Of a DNA stretch of 64,000 nucleotides, positions 24,745 to 33,611 are shown in pieces (the stretch's first letter is position 1; each line of letters opens with the position of its first letter). The stretch is from Hyphomonadaceae bacterium (GTDB taxonomy: Bacteria; Pseudomonadota; Alphaproteobacteria; Caulobacterales; Aquidulcibacteraceae). The notes beneath the pieces were generated by a model that saw only the letters and a program-made list of their open reading frames with translations, made no database searches and had not been told where the DNA came from. Where the stretch lies: the NCBI GenBank assembly GCA_023384105.1, contig JAHDXR010000010.1:79323-143322 (forward strand). Direction: 5' to 3'. Made by a program: the position numbers and the translations under genes.

Positions 24745-27321
24745 TCAACTGTCGCCGAAGCGGTCGAGTAGGCGGCGCAGATATTCGCGTTCGGCTTCGG
24801 GCCGGTTCGGGTCCTGGGCGCGGCGGCGGATTTCGTCGAAGATCTGACGCGCGCGCGCGGGATCGGATTGCGAAGGCACGGTCGCGCCTTCGCCGCTGTC
24901 GGCGCCGCCGGTGGCGCGGCCGAGCGGATCGCGGTTGCCGGCCGAGCCTTGTTCGCCTTGCTGGCCCTGCCGCTCGCGGCCGCGCGCGCGCATTTCGGCG
25001 GCGAGCGCTTCGGCGCCCCCGCGCAGATTGTCGAGCGCGGCCGATTGCGCCTGTTCGGCGCCTTCGAAATCGCCGCGGCGCAACGCCTCTTCCGCGCGCC
25101 GCATGGCTTCGCCGGCGGCGTTCAGATCCTCGCTCGGCGCGCCGCCGGCTTGTTCGGCCATACGCTGGGCTTCGGCGAGGCCCTGGCGAATGTCCGCCTG
25201 GCGCTGCGCCAGCTCGTCGCCGCCCACGCCGCCTTGCTGGTCGCCGCCGCTGCCGCCCTGGCTCTGCTGTCCTTGCTGCTGTTGCGCCTGCTCGGTCTGG
25301 TCGCGCAGCGCGCGCTGTTCGCCCATCGCTTCGGAGAGCTGGTCCATGCTCTGCTGCATCTGGCCGTCGCCGTCGCCTTGCTCGCCGTTGCCGCTTTGGC
25401 TTTCGGCGAGCTGGACGTCGAGATTCTGCAGGATGTTGGCCAGCATTTCGAGCATGCGCTGCGCCTCGGCGTGGCGGCCCTGTTCGGACAGGCGCTGCAC
25501 TTCGTCGAGCAGGCTTTCGATGTCGCGTTCGCTGAGCGAGGTCTGCTCTTCGGTGTCTTCCATGTTGGCGCGTTCGCCGTTGCGCAGCGCTTCCTGCACC
25601 AGCGCCTGCATGTAGTTCTCGGTGGCGCGGCGCAGCGCCTCCATCAGCTGGCGGATGCGCTCCTGGGGCGCGCCTTCGGCCAGGGCCTGCGCGAGCTGGC
25701 GCTGCGCTTCTTCCAGCGCGCGGCGCGCGTCGGCGGCGCCGCCATACTCGGCGCGCAGCGCCGTGCGCCAGAGCGTGTCGGCGGCGTTGGCGGCGGCGTC
25801 GATGTCGCGGGCGACGCCGAGTTCGGCCCGCGCGGTGCGGAAGCCGAGATAAACGGCGAGGTCGCGGAAATAGCCGTCCTGCGGCGTCATCGTCAGCGCG
25901 TCGATGAGGCGCGCGGCGCGGCGCACGCCTGCGGGCGCGCGCTGCAGCGCCGGCCGGCGGTCATAGTCGCGGATTTCGATGCGTTGATTGCCGAGCAGGA
26001 TGTCGCCCGCCGGGACCATGCGCCGAAGCGTCGGCTGCGCGTCGCGATAGGGGCGGCGTTCGGCGAGGATGTGGCGGCGAATCTCGATCGCCGCGCGCGC
26101 GAGCGGCTGCAGGAACACTTTCTCCGGCAGCGTGAAGCGCATCGCGTCGCTCACGCCTTCCTGTCCCAGCGCATCGAACGCCACGATCCGCGCTTCGACG
26201 TCCATGCCCGCATAAGGATGCGCGGCGAGGTCGATCTGGGTATGGCTCTCCGCTTCGCGCGGGTCGCCCGCCGGCGTTTCGAGTTCGGTGTCGATCGGAT
26301 CGGCGTGGGCGAGGCCGGGCGGCGGCTCCACCGGGCGTATGCGCAGCGCCAGGCGGCGGACGCCGTAATCGTCGCGCGCGCGCCAGCCGATCAGCACCCG
26401 CTCGTCGGAGAGCTGCGCCAGCGGCGCGGTGAACGCGGCGGCGGGGCGTGCGTCCGGCGCGGGGCGCATCAGCCAATGGCCGCGGCTGTGGAAGCGCACG
26501 ATCTTGAGCCGGCCCGCGCCCGGCAGCTGCATGTGCGCTTCCCAGGCGCCGTCCGCGGCGCGCGCAAAGCGCACGCTCCGGTCGCGCCCGGCGCCGTCGA
26601 ACACCAGACGCGGCGCGCCGGCGGGACCAGTGAGGCGCACGGTGACCTCCACCGAAGGCGGCGTCGCCACGGCCTCGCCCAGCCGGTCGCTCAGCGAAAC
26701 CGGCGCGGCGTGGGTGTATTCCGCCGGCGCCGCCCAGGCCTCGATCGCCATCTCCCGGTCGCCGAACAGCGGGCCGGGATCGGGCAGGAACGCGCGCGCC
26801 AGCCGATCGGGCGCGTCGGGCCCGCCGACGACGAATGCGAGCAGCAGGGCGGCGCCGAGCCCATAGCGCAGGCGGTAGCGGTCGCTCTTGTTGAGATCGG
26901 GTCCGCCCGGCGCGGCGCGCGTTTGCTCCACGCGCTCCAGCGCGCGCTCGCGTTCGCGCTTCCACAGCGCGACGGAGAACGGATCGTAGCGCGTCGGCTG
27001 GTCGCGCAGCGCGTCGAAAGCGCCGGCGTCGAGGCGGCAATCCTGCGCCAGCCGCGCGCGCGCGTCCGCGTCCGTCGGCGCCCGCCAGCGCCGCGCGATG
27101 CGCCAGCCGAAATAGACGAAGCCCGCCAGCGCCGCAGCGGCGGTGAGGCTCTGCAGCAGGAGCGGCAGCGCCTCGTGCAGGCCGAGCAGGGCGATCACCG
27201 CCCACGCGCCAATCGCCAGCGCCAGCGGCAGCGCCGCGGCGAAGGCGCGTTCGAGCGCGAGCCGGCGCCGGGCGCGGGCCGTCTCGCGGGCGAGCTGGTC
27301 GAGGGCGTCCTGTAGCTTCAT
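24745..27321 (-). CDS. DUF4175 (TIGR02302-type) large membrane protein
   Basis: 858 residues. Two N-terminal transmembrane helices (about 24-75), a third near 150-170, then a long extracytoplasmic region. The C-terminal third (about 560-830) is a low-complexity, Gln/Glu/Gly-rich, coiled-coil-like stretch (LSEQGRHAEAQRMLEMLANI, EQAQQQQGQQSQGG). This matches the alphaproteobacterial DUF4175/TIGR02302 family found downstream of lysA. Function is unknown; an envelope structural role is inferred. It is the fifth gene from argH. Confidence 0.87.
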   Translation of the reverse strand: MKLQDALDQLARETARARRRLALERAFAAALPLALAIGAWAVIALLGLHEALPLLLQSLTAAAALAGFVYFGWRIARRWRAPTDADARARLAQDCRLDAGAFDALRDQPTRYDPFSVALWKRERERALERVEQTRAAPGGPDLNKSDRYRLRYGLGAALLLAFVVGGPDAPDRLARAFLPDPGPLFGDREMAIEAWAAPAEYTHAAPVSLSDRLGEAVATPPSVEVTVRLTGPAGAPRLVFDGAGRDRSVRFARAADGAWEAHMQLPGAGRLKIVRFHSRGHWLMRPAPDARPAAAFTAPLAQLSDERVLIGWRARDDYGVRRLALRIRPVEPPPGLAHADPIDTELETPAGDPREAESHTQIDLAAHPYAGMDVEARIVAFDALGQEGVSDAMRFTLPEKVFLQPLARAAIEIRRHILAERRPYRDAQPTLRRMVPAGDILLGNQRIEIRDYDRRPALQRAPAGVRRAARLIDALTMTPQDGYFRDLAVYLGFRTARAELGVARDIDAAANAADTLWRTALRAEYGGAADARRALEEAQRQLAQALAEGAPQERIRQLMEALRRATENYMQALVQEALRNGERANMEDTEEQTSLSERDIESLLDEVQRLSEQGRHAEAQRMLEMLANILQNLDVQLAESQSGNGEQGDGDGQMQQSMDQLSEAMGEQRALRDQTEQAQQQQGQQSQGGSGGDQQGGVGGDELAQRQADIRQGLAEAQRMAEQAGGAPSEDLNAAGEAMRRAEEALRRGDFEGAEQAQSAALDNLRGGAEALAAEMRARGRERQGQQGEQGSAGNRDPLGRATGGADSGEGATVPSQSDPARARQIFDEIRRRAQDPNRPEAEREYLRRLLDRFGDS

Positions 27322-27406
27322 GCCGGCTGGGCGAGCCTAACAGCGCGGCTCTGGCCAAACCATGACCAAGGCCAGCCGGGAACAGCCGTTCGTCGCTAAC
27401 GCCTGC

Positions 27407-28009
27407 TTAATGTGCGTGCGCCGCGACCGGGGCGACGCCCCAGGACGGCGGCGGCGTGTCGACCGGGCGTGTGAGATCGAACTCGACGCGGAAGTGCCGG
27501 TTCGGGCGGCGCAGCTCGTAAGCGAAGATCCGGCCGGTGTGAACCTCCACAGCCCAGACGTTGGTCACCGATTGCGGGATGTTGTTGGCGGTGAAGAGCT
27601 GGCGCGAATGCTCGTCGGCCGGGAAGTCCTGGCGCTCGGCCGAGCCTTCGCCGGCGGTGTCGCCGCCATATTGCGTCAGCACGTCCTCGGATCCGTCCTG
27701 GTGGCGGTGGTCGTGCTTCAGCCTGAGGCCGCTTTCGGTGCGGGTGACGACCCAGGTGCGCGAGCGGTCCTCGCCGACATTGAACGGAATGCGCACCTCT
27801 TCGGCGCTGCAGTCGCGCACGTGCATGACGAGCCGCTCCGACGCGAAGCTCGCATCGGCGGCGTCGGTGGTGACGACGCGGCCTTCATAGCTCTGCCCGC
27901 ACAAGGCGCGCAGGTTGCTCATGAACGCATCCTGCGGCGCAGTGGGCGCAGCGGGTGCGGTGGCGCACGCCGCAAGCATGAGCGCCGAGGCCGCGATCCA
28001 GGTTTTCAT
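27407..28009 (-). CDS. lipoprotein of unknown function
   Basis: 200 residues. The signal MKTWIAASALMLAAC ends in a lipobox, with Cys15 as the lipidated residue. The mature protein has one more Cys pair (LCGQSYEGRV and RDCSAEE) likely to form a disulfide, a His-rich KHDHRHQDG segment and an HFRVEFDL strand near the end. No family is recognised with certainty, but similar small lipoproteins occur in proteobacteria. It begins 1 base after the lysA stop and precedes DUF4175, so it belongs to the operon. Confidence 0.78.
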   Translation of the reverse strand: MKTWIAASALMLAACATAPAAPTAPQDAFMSNLRALCGQSYEGRVVTTDAADASFASERLVMHVRDCSAEEVRIPFNVGEDRSRTWVVTRTESGLRLKHDHRHQDGSEDVLTQYGGDTAGEGSAERQDFPADEHSRQLFTANNIPQSVTNVWAVEVHTGRIFAYELRRPNRHFRVEFDLTRPVDTPPPSWGVAPVAAHAH

Positions 28010-28010
28010 C

Positions 28011-29279
28011 TTATGTCCTTTCCAGCCAATCCGGCGTGCGCTCCAGCGCGAGCTGATCTTCCAGCGTCCAGCGCCGGCGCACGATCTCGTACCTGTCGCC
28101 GCGCACCAGCACTTCGGGCGCGAGCGCGCGGGCGTTGTAGGTGGAGGCCATCACCGCGCCATAGGCGCCTGCGGTGAGGAAGGCGACCAGATCGCCCGGC
28201 CGAAGCTCGGGCAGGGAACGATTGCGGGTGAAGGTGTCGCCGGTCTCGCAGATCGGGCCGACGACGTCATAGGCCTTCGGCGGCGCGCTCTGCGCCTGCT
28301 TGAGCGGCTTGATGTCGTGATAGGCGTCGTAGATCGCCGGGCGGATGAGATCGTTCATGCCGGCGTCGAGCACCAGGATCGGCCGGCCCGGGCGCTCCTG
28401 CAGCCGGATCACGCGCGCGAGCAGCACGCCGGCGTTGCCGGCGATCATGCGGCCCGGCTCGAACGCGAGCGAGACGTCGAAGCCGTCGAACACGCGCAGC
28501 ACCATCGCCGCGTACTCCGCAGGCGAAGGCGGATCAGGCTCGTGGAAATAGGGCACGCCCAGGCCGCCGCCGAGATCGAGCCGTTCGATGCTCACGCCGT
28601 CGCCGCGCAGCCGTTCGGCCATGCCGCGCAGCACTCCGAACGCGGCTTCGAGCGGCGCGAGGTCCTTGATCTGGCTGCCGATATGGACGGCGAGGCCCTT
28701 GGCGGCGAGATGCGGATCGGCATGCGCGCGCCTGTAGAGCGCGAGCGCCTGGTCGATCGAGACGCCGAACTTGGCGTCGCCCTTGCCGGTGGAGATTTTC
28801 TCGTGCCCGCCGGCGCCCACGTCCGGGTTCACGCGGATGGCGATGGCCGGCTTGGCGCCGAGCGCGGCGGCGCAGCGCGACAGCGTCTCCAGTTCGGCGA
28901 TGCTCTCGACATTGATCTGGTGCACGCCGGCGCCGACCGCGAAGGCGAGTTCGTCCTCGGTCTTGCCGACGCCGGAGAAGATGATGCGCGACGCCGGAAC
29001 GCCGGCGCGCAGCGCGCGTTCGATCTCGCCCGCGCTTACCGTGTCGGCGCCTGCGCCCTTGCGCGCGAGCGTCGCCAGCACGGCGAGGTTGGCGTTGGCC
29101 TTGACCGCGAACGCGACCAGCACCTCGCGCGGTGCGAACGCATTTTTGAACACATCATAGTGCCGCTCGAGCGTGGCGCTGGAATAGACATAGACCGGCG
29201 TGCCGACGGTTTCGGCGATGTCGGCAAGCCGCACGCCTTCGCAGTAGAACTCGCCGTCGCGATAATCGAAATGGTTCAC
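28011..29279 (-). CDS. lysA: diaminopimelate decarboxylase
   Basis: 422 residues from GTG 29279, overlapping the lptM stop (GTGA). PLP-dependent fold III enzyme: the Schiff-base lysine is Lys60 in AFAVKANANL, and HIGSQI, LDLGGGLGVPY and GPICETGD (catalytic Cys) follow in the right order. It makes lysine from meso-diaminopimelate, the last step of that pathway. Earlier in-frame starts exist but would run through lptM, so GTG 29279 is preferred. Confidence 0.95.
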   Translation of the reverse strand: MNHFDYRDGEFYCEGVRLADIAETVGTPVYVYSSATLERHYDVFKNAFAPREVLVAFAVKANANLAVLATLARKGAGADTVSAGEIERALRAGVPASRIIFSGVGKTEDELAFAVGAGVHQINVESIAELETLSRCAAALGAKPAIAIRVNPDVGAGGHEKISTGKGDAKFGVSIDQALALYRRAHADPHLAAKGLAVHIGSQIKDLAPLEAAFGVLRGMAERLRGDGVSIERLDLGGGLGVPYFHEPDPPSPAEYAAMVLRVFDGFDVSLAFEPGRMIAGNAGVLLARVIRLQERPGRPILVLDAGMNDLIRPAIYDAYHDIKPLKQAQSAPPKAYDVVGPICETGDTFTRNRSLPELRPGDLVAFLTAGAYGAVMASTYNARALAPEVLVRGDRYEIVRRRWTLEDQLALERTPDWLERT

Positions 29280-29470
29280 TGGGTCCCGGCGCCGCTCTGA
29301 TATTGAGCGCAGCGCGGGTCGAGCGGCTCGTTGCGCTCCATCTGGCGCTGGCATTCGCGGCGGATCGCCTCTTCGCTGTTCCAGAGCGGATCGGGGCGGG
29401 CGAGATCGCCCTGCACGCCGCAGGCGGAGACCAGCGTGAGCGCGGCGAGCGCAAGAACGAAGCGGCTCAT
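29276..29470 (-). CDS. lptM: small LptM-like lipoprotein
   Basis: 64 residues. The signal [17 protein letters not shown] ends at a lipobox, followed by [13 protein letters not shown], recalling the CGxKGPLxxP start of LptM/YifL. In E. coli LptM binds the LPS-transport translocon LptDE and helps its assembly. Between argH and lysA is the classical position for this gene. It overlaps both neighbours by 4 bp (ATGA with argH, GTGA with lysA). Easily missed because of its size. Confidence 0.85.
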   Translation of the reverse strand: MSRFVLALAALTLVSACGVQGDLARPDPLWNSEEAIRRECQRQMERNEPLDPRCAQYQSGAGTQ

Positions 29471-30876
29471 TTGAACAATCCCTTCCAGCGTTCGATCTGC
29501 TCGCGCACGCGCAGCGGCGCGGTCCCGCCATAGCTATCCCGGCTCTCGACCGATTTTTCAACCGTCAGCAGCGCCCGCGCCTCCTCGGTGATGCGCGGGT
29601 CGACGGCCTGGAAGTCGGCGAGCGGCATAAGGCCGAGCTCGGAAACGCCGGCCTCCTCGGCGCGGCGGACGATCCGGCCGGTGATCTCGTGCGCTTCGCG
29701 GAACGGGACCTTGAGTTCGCGCACCAGCCAGTCGGCGAGGTCGGTGGCGGTGGAATAGCCCCTGGCCGCCGCCGCGCGCATGGCCTGGCGCTCGAACCGC
29801 ATCGTCTCGATCATGCCGATCATGGCGGTGAGCGAGAGCGCGAAATTGTCGAACGCGCCGAACGTGAGCGCTTTGTCTTCCTGCAGGTCCTTGGCGTAGG
29901 CGAGCGGCAGCTTCTGCACGACGCCGTTCAGCGCCGCGAAGTCGGCGCCGATGCGCGCGGCCTTGGCGCGGATCAGTTCGGCGGCGTCGGGGTTGCGCTT
30001 CTGCGGCATGATCGAGGAGCCGGTGGACCATTGATCGCTCAGCCGCGCGAAGCCGAACTGCGGGCTGGTCCACAGCACGATCTCTTCGGCCAGGCGCGAA
30101 AGATGCGTGACGGCGATGGAAAGATTGGCCAGCGCCGCGAGCGCGAAATCGCGCGAGCCGACGGCGTCGAGCGAATTGTGCGCCGGTTCGTGAAAGCCGA
30201 GCGCGGCGGCGGTGCGTTCGCGGTCGATCGGATAGGGCGTGCCGGCGAGCGCGGCCGCGCCGAGCGGGCACTCCCACGCCGCCTCCAGCGCGCCGCTGAT
30301 GAGGCGCACGCGGTCGCGCTCGAACATCGAGACGTAGGCGAGCAGGTGATGGCCGAGCGTGACCGGCTGCGCCGTCTGCAGGTGCGTGAAGCCGGGCATG
30401 ATCCAGTCGGCGTGCGCTTCGGCCGGCCCGAGCAGCGCCTTCTGCAGCGCGCGCAGGCCTTCGCCGGCTTCGCGCGCCGCGCGCATGGTCCAGAGCTTGA
30501 AATCGGTGGCGACCTGGTCGTTGCGCGAGCGGCCGGTGTGCAGGCGTTTGCCGGCCTCGCCGATGCGTTCGGTCAGCCGCGCTTCGATGTTGAGATGGAT
30601 GTCCTCCAGCTCGGCGGAGAACTCGAACCGGCCGTCGAGGATTTCCGCGGCAATCTGATCCAGCCCGGCTTGTATCGCCGCATTGTCCTCTTGCGTAATG
30701 ATCCCCTGCGCGGCCAGCATGTCGGCGTGCGCTTTCGAGCCCTCGATGTCTTCGCGCCACAGGCGCTTGTCGACGTCGATCGAAGCGTTGATCGCCTGCA
30801 TGGCGTCGGCGGGCTGGGCGGCGAAGCGGCCGCCCCACATCTTTTGCCCTTTGGACGAAGGATCGGAATTGGACAC
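29467..30876 (-). CDS. argH: argininosuccinate lyase
   Basis: 469 residues. KMWGGRF near the N-terminus, TGRSRNDQV (about 114-122), [13 protein letters not shown] and the fumarase-superfamily signature [12 protein letters not shown] with its catalytic Ser are intact. It cleaves argininosuccinate to arginine and fumarate. The start is taken as GTG 30876; ATG 30840 (MWGGRF) is an alternative that would give an unusually short N-terminus. The chosen start overlaps the likely start of the divergent tlpA gene. Confidence 0.95.
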   Translation of the reverse strand: MSNSDPSSKGQKMWGGRFAAQPADAMQAINASIDVDKRLWREDIEGSKAHADMLAAQGIITQEDNAAIQAGLDQIAAEILDGRFEFSAELEDIHLNIEARLTERIGEAGKRLHTGRSRNDQVATDFKLWTMRAAREAGEGLRALQKALLGPAEAHADWIMPGFTHLQTAQPVTLGHHLLAYVSMFERDRVRLISGALEAAWECPLGAAALAGTPYPIDRERTAAALGFHEPAHNSLDAVGSRDFALAALANLSIAVTHLSRLAEEIVLWTSPQFGFARLSDQWSTGSSIMPQKRNPDAAELIRAKAARIGADFAALNGVVQKLPLAYAKDLQEDKALTFGAFDNFALSLTAMIGMIETMRFERQAMRAAAARGYSTATDLADWLVRELKVPFREAHEITGRIVRRAEEAGVSELGLMPLADFQAVDPRITEEARALLTVEKSVESRDSYGGTAPLRVREQIERWKGLFK

Positions 30877-31492
30877 GAACGCGGATACCTCTGGATCGCA
30901 AAAGCCGTGGGCTTTGTGGGCGGCGCTGGCGATGCTGGCGCTGGGACTGGCCGCCGTCCTTTACGTGCTTTTCGCCGCGTCTTCAAAGCCCGAGCGGGGC
31001 CAGGGTGTGACGCGATTCGCGCGGGGCGAAATGCAGCAGCTGGCGGTGCTGCCGGACCCGCCGCCGCTGCCGCGGCGGACGCTGCGCGACGCCGAGGGCG
31101 CGGAAACCAGTCTGGCCGCCTTCACCGGCGAGGTGATGGTGGTGAACCTGTGGGCCACCTGGTGCGCGCCCTGCATGGACGAGATGCCTACCCTGGGCGA
31201 GTTGCAGCGCCGGTTCGAGGGCCGGCTGCGCGTGGTTCCGGTGAGCGTCGACAGCGAGGCGGACCGCGAAAAGGCGCGGGCCGAGCTGGCGCGGCTGAGC
31301 GGCGGCTCGCTGCCGTTCCTGATCGACATCAGCCGCGGCGTGCTGTTCGACGTCCAGGCCGCCGGCATGCCGACGACGATCATCTATGACCGCGACGGCC
31401 GCGAGGTGGCGCGGCTCGCCGGCGGCGCCGATTGGGCGAGCGGCGAGGCCGTGGCGCTGATGGAGGCGGTGTTGGGGGGAGAACCATCGTGA
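30869..31492 (+). CDS. TlpA-family membrane-anchored thiol:disulfide oxidoreductase
   Basis: 207 residues from a probable TTG start at 30869, preceded by AAGGA. One transmembrane helix (about 13-35) anchors a periplasmic thioredoxin fold with the active site WCAPC (Cys99, Cys102) and the cis-Pro of AGMPTT. TlpA/ResA proteins reduce apocytochrome or cuproprotein thiols during cytochrome maturation. The start lies inside the first codons of divergent argH, so the two 5' ends overlap. The TGA overlaps the GTG of the next gene. Confidence 0.88.
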   Translation: MDTNADTSGSQKPWALWAALAMLALGLAAVLYVLFAASSKPERGQGVTRFARGEMQQLAVLPDPPPLPRRTLRDAEGAETSLAAFTGEVMVVNLWATWCAPCMDEMPTLGELQRRFEGRLRVVPVSVDSEADREKARAELARLSGGSLPFLIDISRGVLFDVQAAGMPTTIIYDRDGREVARLAGGADWASGEAVALMEAVLGGEPS

Positions 31493-32001
31493 CGCCGGTG
31501 ATCGAGACGGAGCGGCTCAGGCTGCGCGGCCATGAGCTGCGCGACTTCGACAATTCTGCGGCGATGTGGGCGGACGAGACCGTCACCCGCTTTATCGGCG
31601 GCAAGCCGTCCTCGCGCGAGGACAGCTGGCGGCGGTTCCAGACCTATGTCGGGCACTGGGCGCTGATGCGGCACGGCTTTTGGCTGATCGAGGAGAAGGC
31701 CGGGGGGCGTTTCCTCGGCGAAGGCGGTTTCGGCGCGTTCAAGCGCGAAATCGATCCCCCGTTCGACGCGCCGGAGCAGGGCTGGGCGTTCGCGCCGCAC
31801 GCGCATGGCCAGGGCTTTGCCTACGAGGCGATGAGCGCGGCGATCCGCTGGGGCGAGGATCACTTCAAGCGCGGTGATTTCGTCTGCCTGATCACGCCGG
31901 AGAATGCGCCCTCGCTGAAGCTCGCCGGCAAGCTCGGCTACCGCGAGTATGGCCGCGCGCCCTATCGCGGCGAGCCCTCTGTGCAGCTGCGCCGCGCCTA
32001 A
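31489..32001 (+). CDS. GNAT-family N-acetyltransferase
   Basis: 170 residues from GTG 31489, which overlaps the tlpA stop (GTGA) and has a GGGGGAG ribosome site. IETERLRLRGHELRDFD is the usual start of RimJ/RimL-like acetyltransferases. AHGQGFAYEAMSAAIRWGE holds the acetyl-CoA pyrophosphate loop (Q/R-x-x-G-x-G/A), and NAPSLKLAGKLGYREYG is the C-terminal wedge. The substrate is unknown. Confidence 0.88.
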   Translation: MTPVIETERLRLRGHELRDFDNSAAMWADETVTRFIGGKPSSREDSWRRFQTYVGHWALMRHGFWLIEEKAGGRFLGEGGFGAFKREIDPPFDAPEQGWAFAPHAHGQGFAYEAMSAAIRWGEDHFKRGDFVCLITPENAPSLKLAGKLGYREYGRAPYRGEPSVQLRRA

Positions 32002-32047
32002 AACGCCGGGCCGAATATCCTTGAGGCGGGCGAGAAGCGGAAACGCT

Positions 32048-32075
32048 GCATGCCGGCTGGGAAGCCGGCGGTCCG
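32048..32075 (-). repeat. degenerate single repeat A copy
   Basis: GCATGCCGGCTGGGAAGCC followed by GGCGGTCC matches the reverse orientation of repeat A with several changes. It lies in the 143-bp gap between the GNAT gene and the convergent membrane protein gene at 32145. GCGGAAACGCTGC before it resembles the interior of the element at 58695-58928. Confidence 0.45.
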
Positions 32076-32144
32076 AAGCGGCGTCGTTTCGCCAGTCCTG
32101 CAGAACGAGTCGCGACGGGTCCGCTTCGGGCCTTGGTGTCGAAT

Positions 32145-32570
32145 TTAGTCCGCGTCGCGATCCAGGGCGATGTAGGCGAAGATCAGCGCGGAGATGAAGG
32201 CGACCGGCAGCGCCAGGATCAGCGTCAGCGGGATCGCCGCAAAGGCCATATCGAGCGTGAAGGCGGGGGACGCCGCCGCGCGGGCGAGGGGCGCAAGCAG
32301 CGCAACCGCCGTCGCGGCCATGAGGACGTGGCGGACAATGTCGCGCCGCGCCTTCGGAACCCGGCCAAGCGCGAAGGCCGCGCCGAGCGATGCGAGAGCC
32401 ACGGCGAAAACAGCGATGGCGCCGAGCAGGGCCAGGCGCTGCAGGCCGGGCTGCTGGGCGAACAGCGCCGCCGGCCAGCCGGCGGCGAGCGCCAGCGCCA
32501 GCGGCGTCCAGATGAACGCCGGCTTGCGCCAGCTCAGCGGCGCGATGCGTTGCGGGATGGGTGCGCGCAT
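32145..32570 (-). CDS. small integral membrane protein of unknown function
   Basis: 141 residues from ATG 32570; a TTG further upstream is possible. Four hydrophobic helices are visible (about 18-40, 45-66, 82-102 and 108-136), with short loops. No motif is recognised. It stands alone, flanked by repeat copies on both sides. Codon use and GC content fit the neighbours. Confidence 0.55.
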   Translation of the reverse strand: MRAPIPQRIAPLSWRKPAFIWTPLALALAAGWPAALFAQQPGLQRLALLGAIAVFAVALASLGAAFALGRVPKARRDIVRHVLMAATAVALLAPLARAAASPAFTLDMAFAAIPLTLILALPVAFISALIFAYIALDRDAD

Positions 32571-32631
32571 GCGCGGGAGTGTAATGGCTGCAACGCCGCC
32601 GGCGAACAATTTCTCGTGGATGTTCGACCGC

Positions 32632-32802
32632 TAAAGCGCCGCCCAAAAGGAACGCGCCGCGCCCTATGGACCGCCGGCGTCCCGCCGGCCTGCGCCATCT
32701 TTTGAAAGGGGAGCGCGGCGTGTCCCGCACCGCATGCGCGGCAACTTGGACAGGTGGTGCAGGCCGGCGCGGGCGCCGGCGGTCCATAGGGGCGGCGCGT
32801 TA
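32632..32802. repeat. repeat A pair with conserved interior
   Basis: TAAAGCGCCGCCC opens the element at 32632. Forward repeat A (32664-32694) and a reverse copy (32756-32789) flank an interior with TTTTGAAAGGGGAGCGCGGC, shared with the elements at 24005 and 62505. The right end GGCGGCGCGTTA includes the TAA stop of the minus-strand gene that follows (complement 32800-32802). Confidence 0.75.
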
Positions 32803-33261
32803 GGCGAGGGCCTCGATCATCTGCGCGTTGGTCTGCGGCGCCCGATCGACGCCGGCGGCTTCGCGCAGCCTCTCTTCGATCATGGCGCGGATCTTGTCCT
32901 CGGTGGCGCGGCGCTCGTCCGGCGACATTTGCGCGATCGCCTCCTCGGTCAGGCCCAGTTCTTCGAGTATCCGCTCGCGCATGCGCTCGATCGGGGACTT
33001 GCGCGCTTCCTCCAGGAATTTTTCCTCGGCGGTGGCCCCGGTGGGCTTCACCGGCGCCGGTTCGTCGAGGCTTTGCAGATTCATAATGGTCTCGAACGAG
33101 AGCGTCATCGTCGCGCCCATCGGCAGGATGGTCGCCGGCGGCCCGGCAGAATTTGCCGGACGCTGGGCAGCGTTTGACCAGACGGACTGGCCCGCCGCAG
33201 GCGCGTTTGGCCGCATTTGCGGCGAAAGAAGCGGATTTGCCGTGACGGCGCCGATGCTCAT
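32800..33261 (-). CDS. hypothetical protein with Glu/Arg-rich helical C-terminus
   Basis: 153 residues from ATG 33261 with a GGGGGA ribosome site; longer versions lack one. The first half is Ala/Pro-rich and disordered-looking. From about residue 75, SPIERMRERILEELGLTEE...MSPDERRATEDKIRAMIEE forms charged helices, a pattern seen in many small uncharacterised alphaproteobacterial proteins. No function can be assigned. The stop codon lies in the terminal repeat of the neighbouring element. Confidence 0.65.
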   Translation of the reverse strand: MSIGAVTANPLLSPQMRPNAPAAGQSVWSNAAQRPANSAGPPATILPMGATMTLSFETIMNLQSLDEPAPVKPTGATAEEKFLEEARKSPIERMRERILEELGLTEEAIAQMSPDERRATEDKIRAMIEERLREAAGVDRAPQTNAQMIEALA

Positions 33262-33420
33262 GCGCGTTTGTCCCCCAACGTGCTGTGACGTCGATGCAAG
33301 CGCGGCGCCGGATTCCGCCAACCTCAATCCGAATTAATGCCGGCGCCATTTTCCCGTTGCGGCGCGCTCCTATCTCGGCGGCGCGGACACCTCCCCGTCC
33401 GCGCAACCGGGGAAACACGA

Positions 33421-33531
33421 ATGCGCAAAGCAATCACACTGCTCGAACTGAGCATTGGCGCGGCTTTCGCCATCGCCGTCGCGGCGTACATGGCGAAAGG
33501 GCTGCTGCTGATGGCCAGCATGGCCGCGTGA
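33421..33531 (+). CDS. 36-residue single-helix protein with prepilin-like start
   Basis: ATG 33421 has a GGGGAAA ribosome site 6-7 bases upstream and the frame ends at TGA 33529-33531. The sequence MRKAITLLELSIGAAFAIAV is followed by a second half with Lys and Met. The positive start, the TLLEL pentamer with Glu at the equivalent of position 5, and the hydrophobic helix resemble a type IV prepilin N-terminus lacking any C-terminal domain. It is followed by a strong hairpin (33547-33571). It could be a membrane microprotein; expression is unproven. Confidence 0.5.
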   Translation: MRKAITLLELSIGAAFAIAVAAYMAKGLLLMASMAA

Positions 33532-33546
33532 GGCGCATCGCGCGGG

Positions 33547-33571
33547 GCGCGCGGGCAGAACGCCCGCGCGC
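33547..33571 (+). terminator. GC-rich hairpin after the 36-residue ORF
   Basis: GCGCGCGGGC (33547-33556) pairs perfectly with GCCCGCGCGC (33562-33571) around an AGAAC loop, 16 bases after the stop. Some T-rich sequence (CTTTTGACG) follows about 20 bases later. It is likely a transcript end for the small gene. Confidence 0.6.
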
Positions 33572-33611
33572 TTCGCGCACTCCGCTTTTGACGCAAAAAT
33601 GCCGACGGCTG

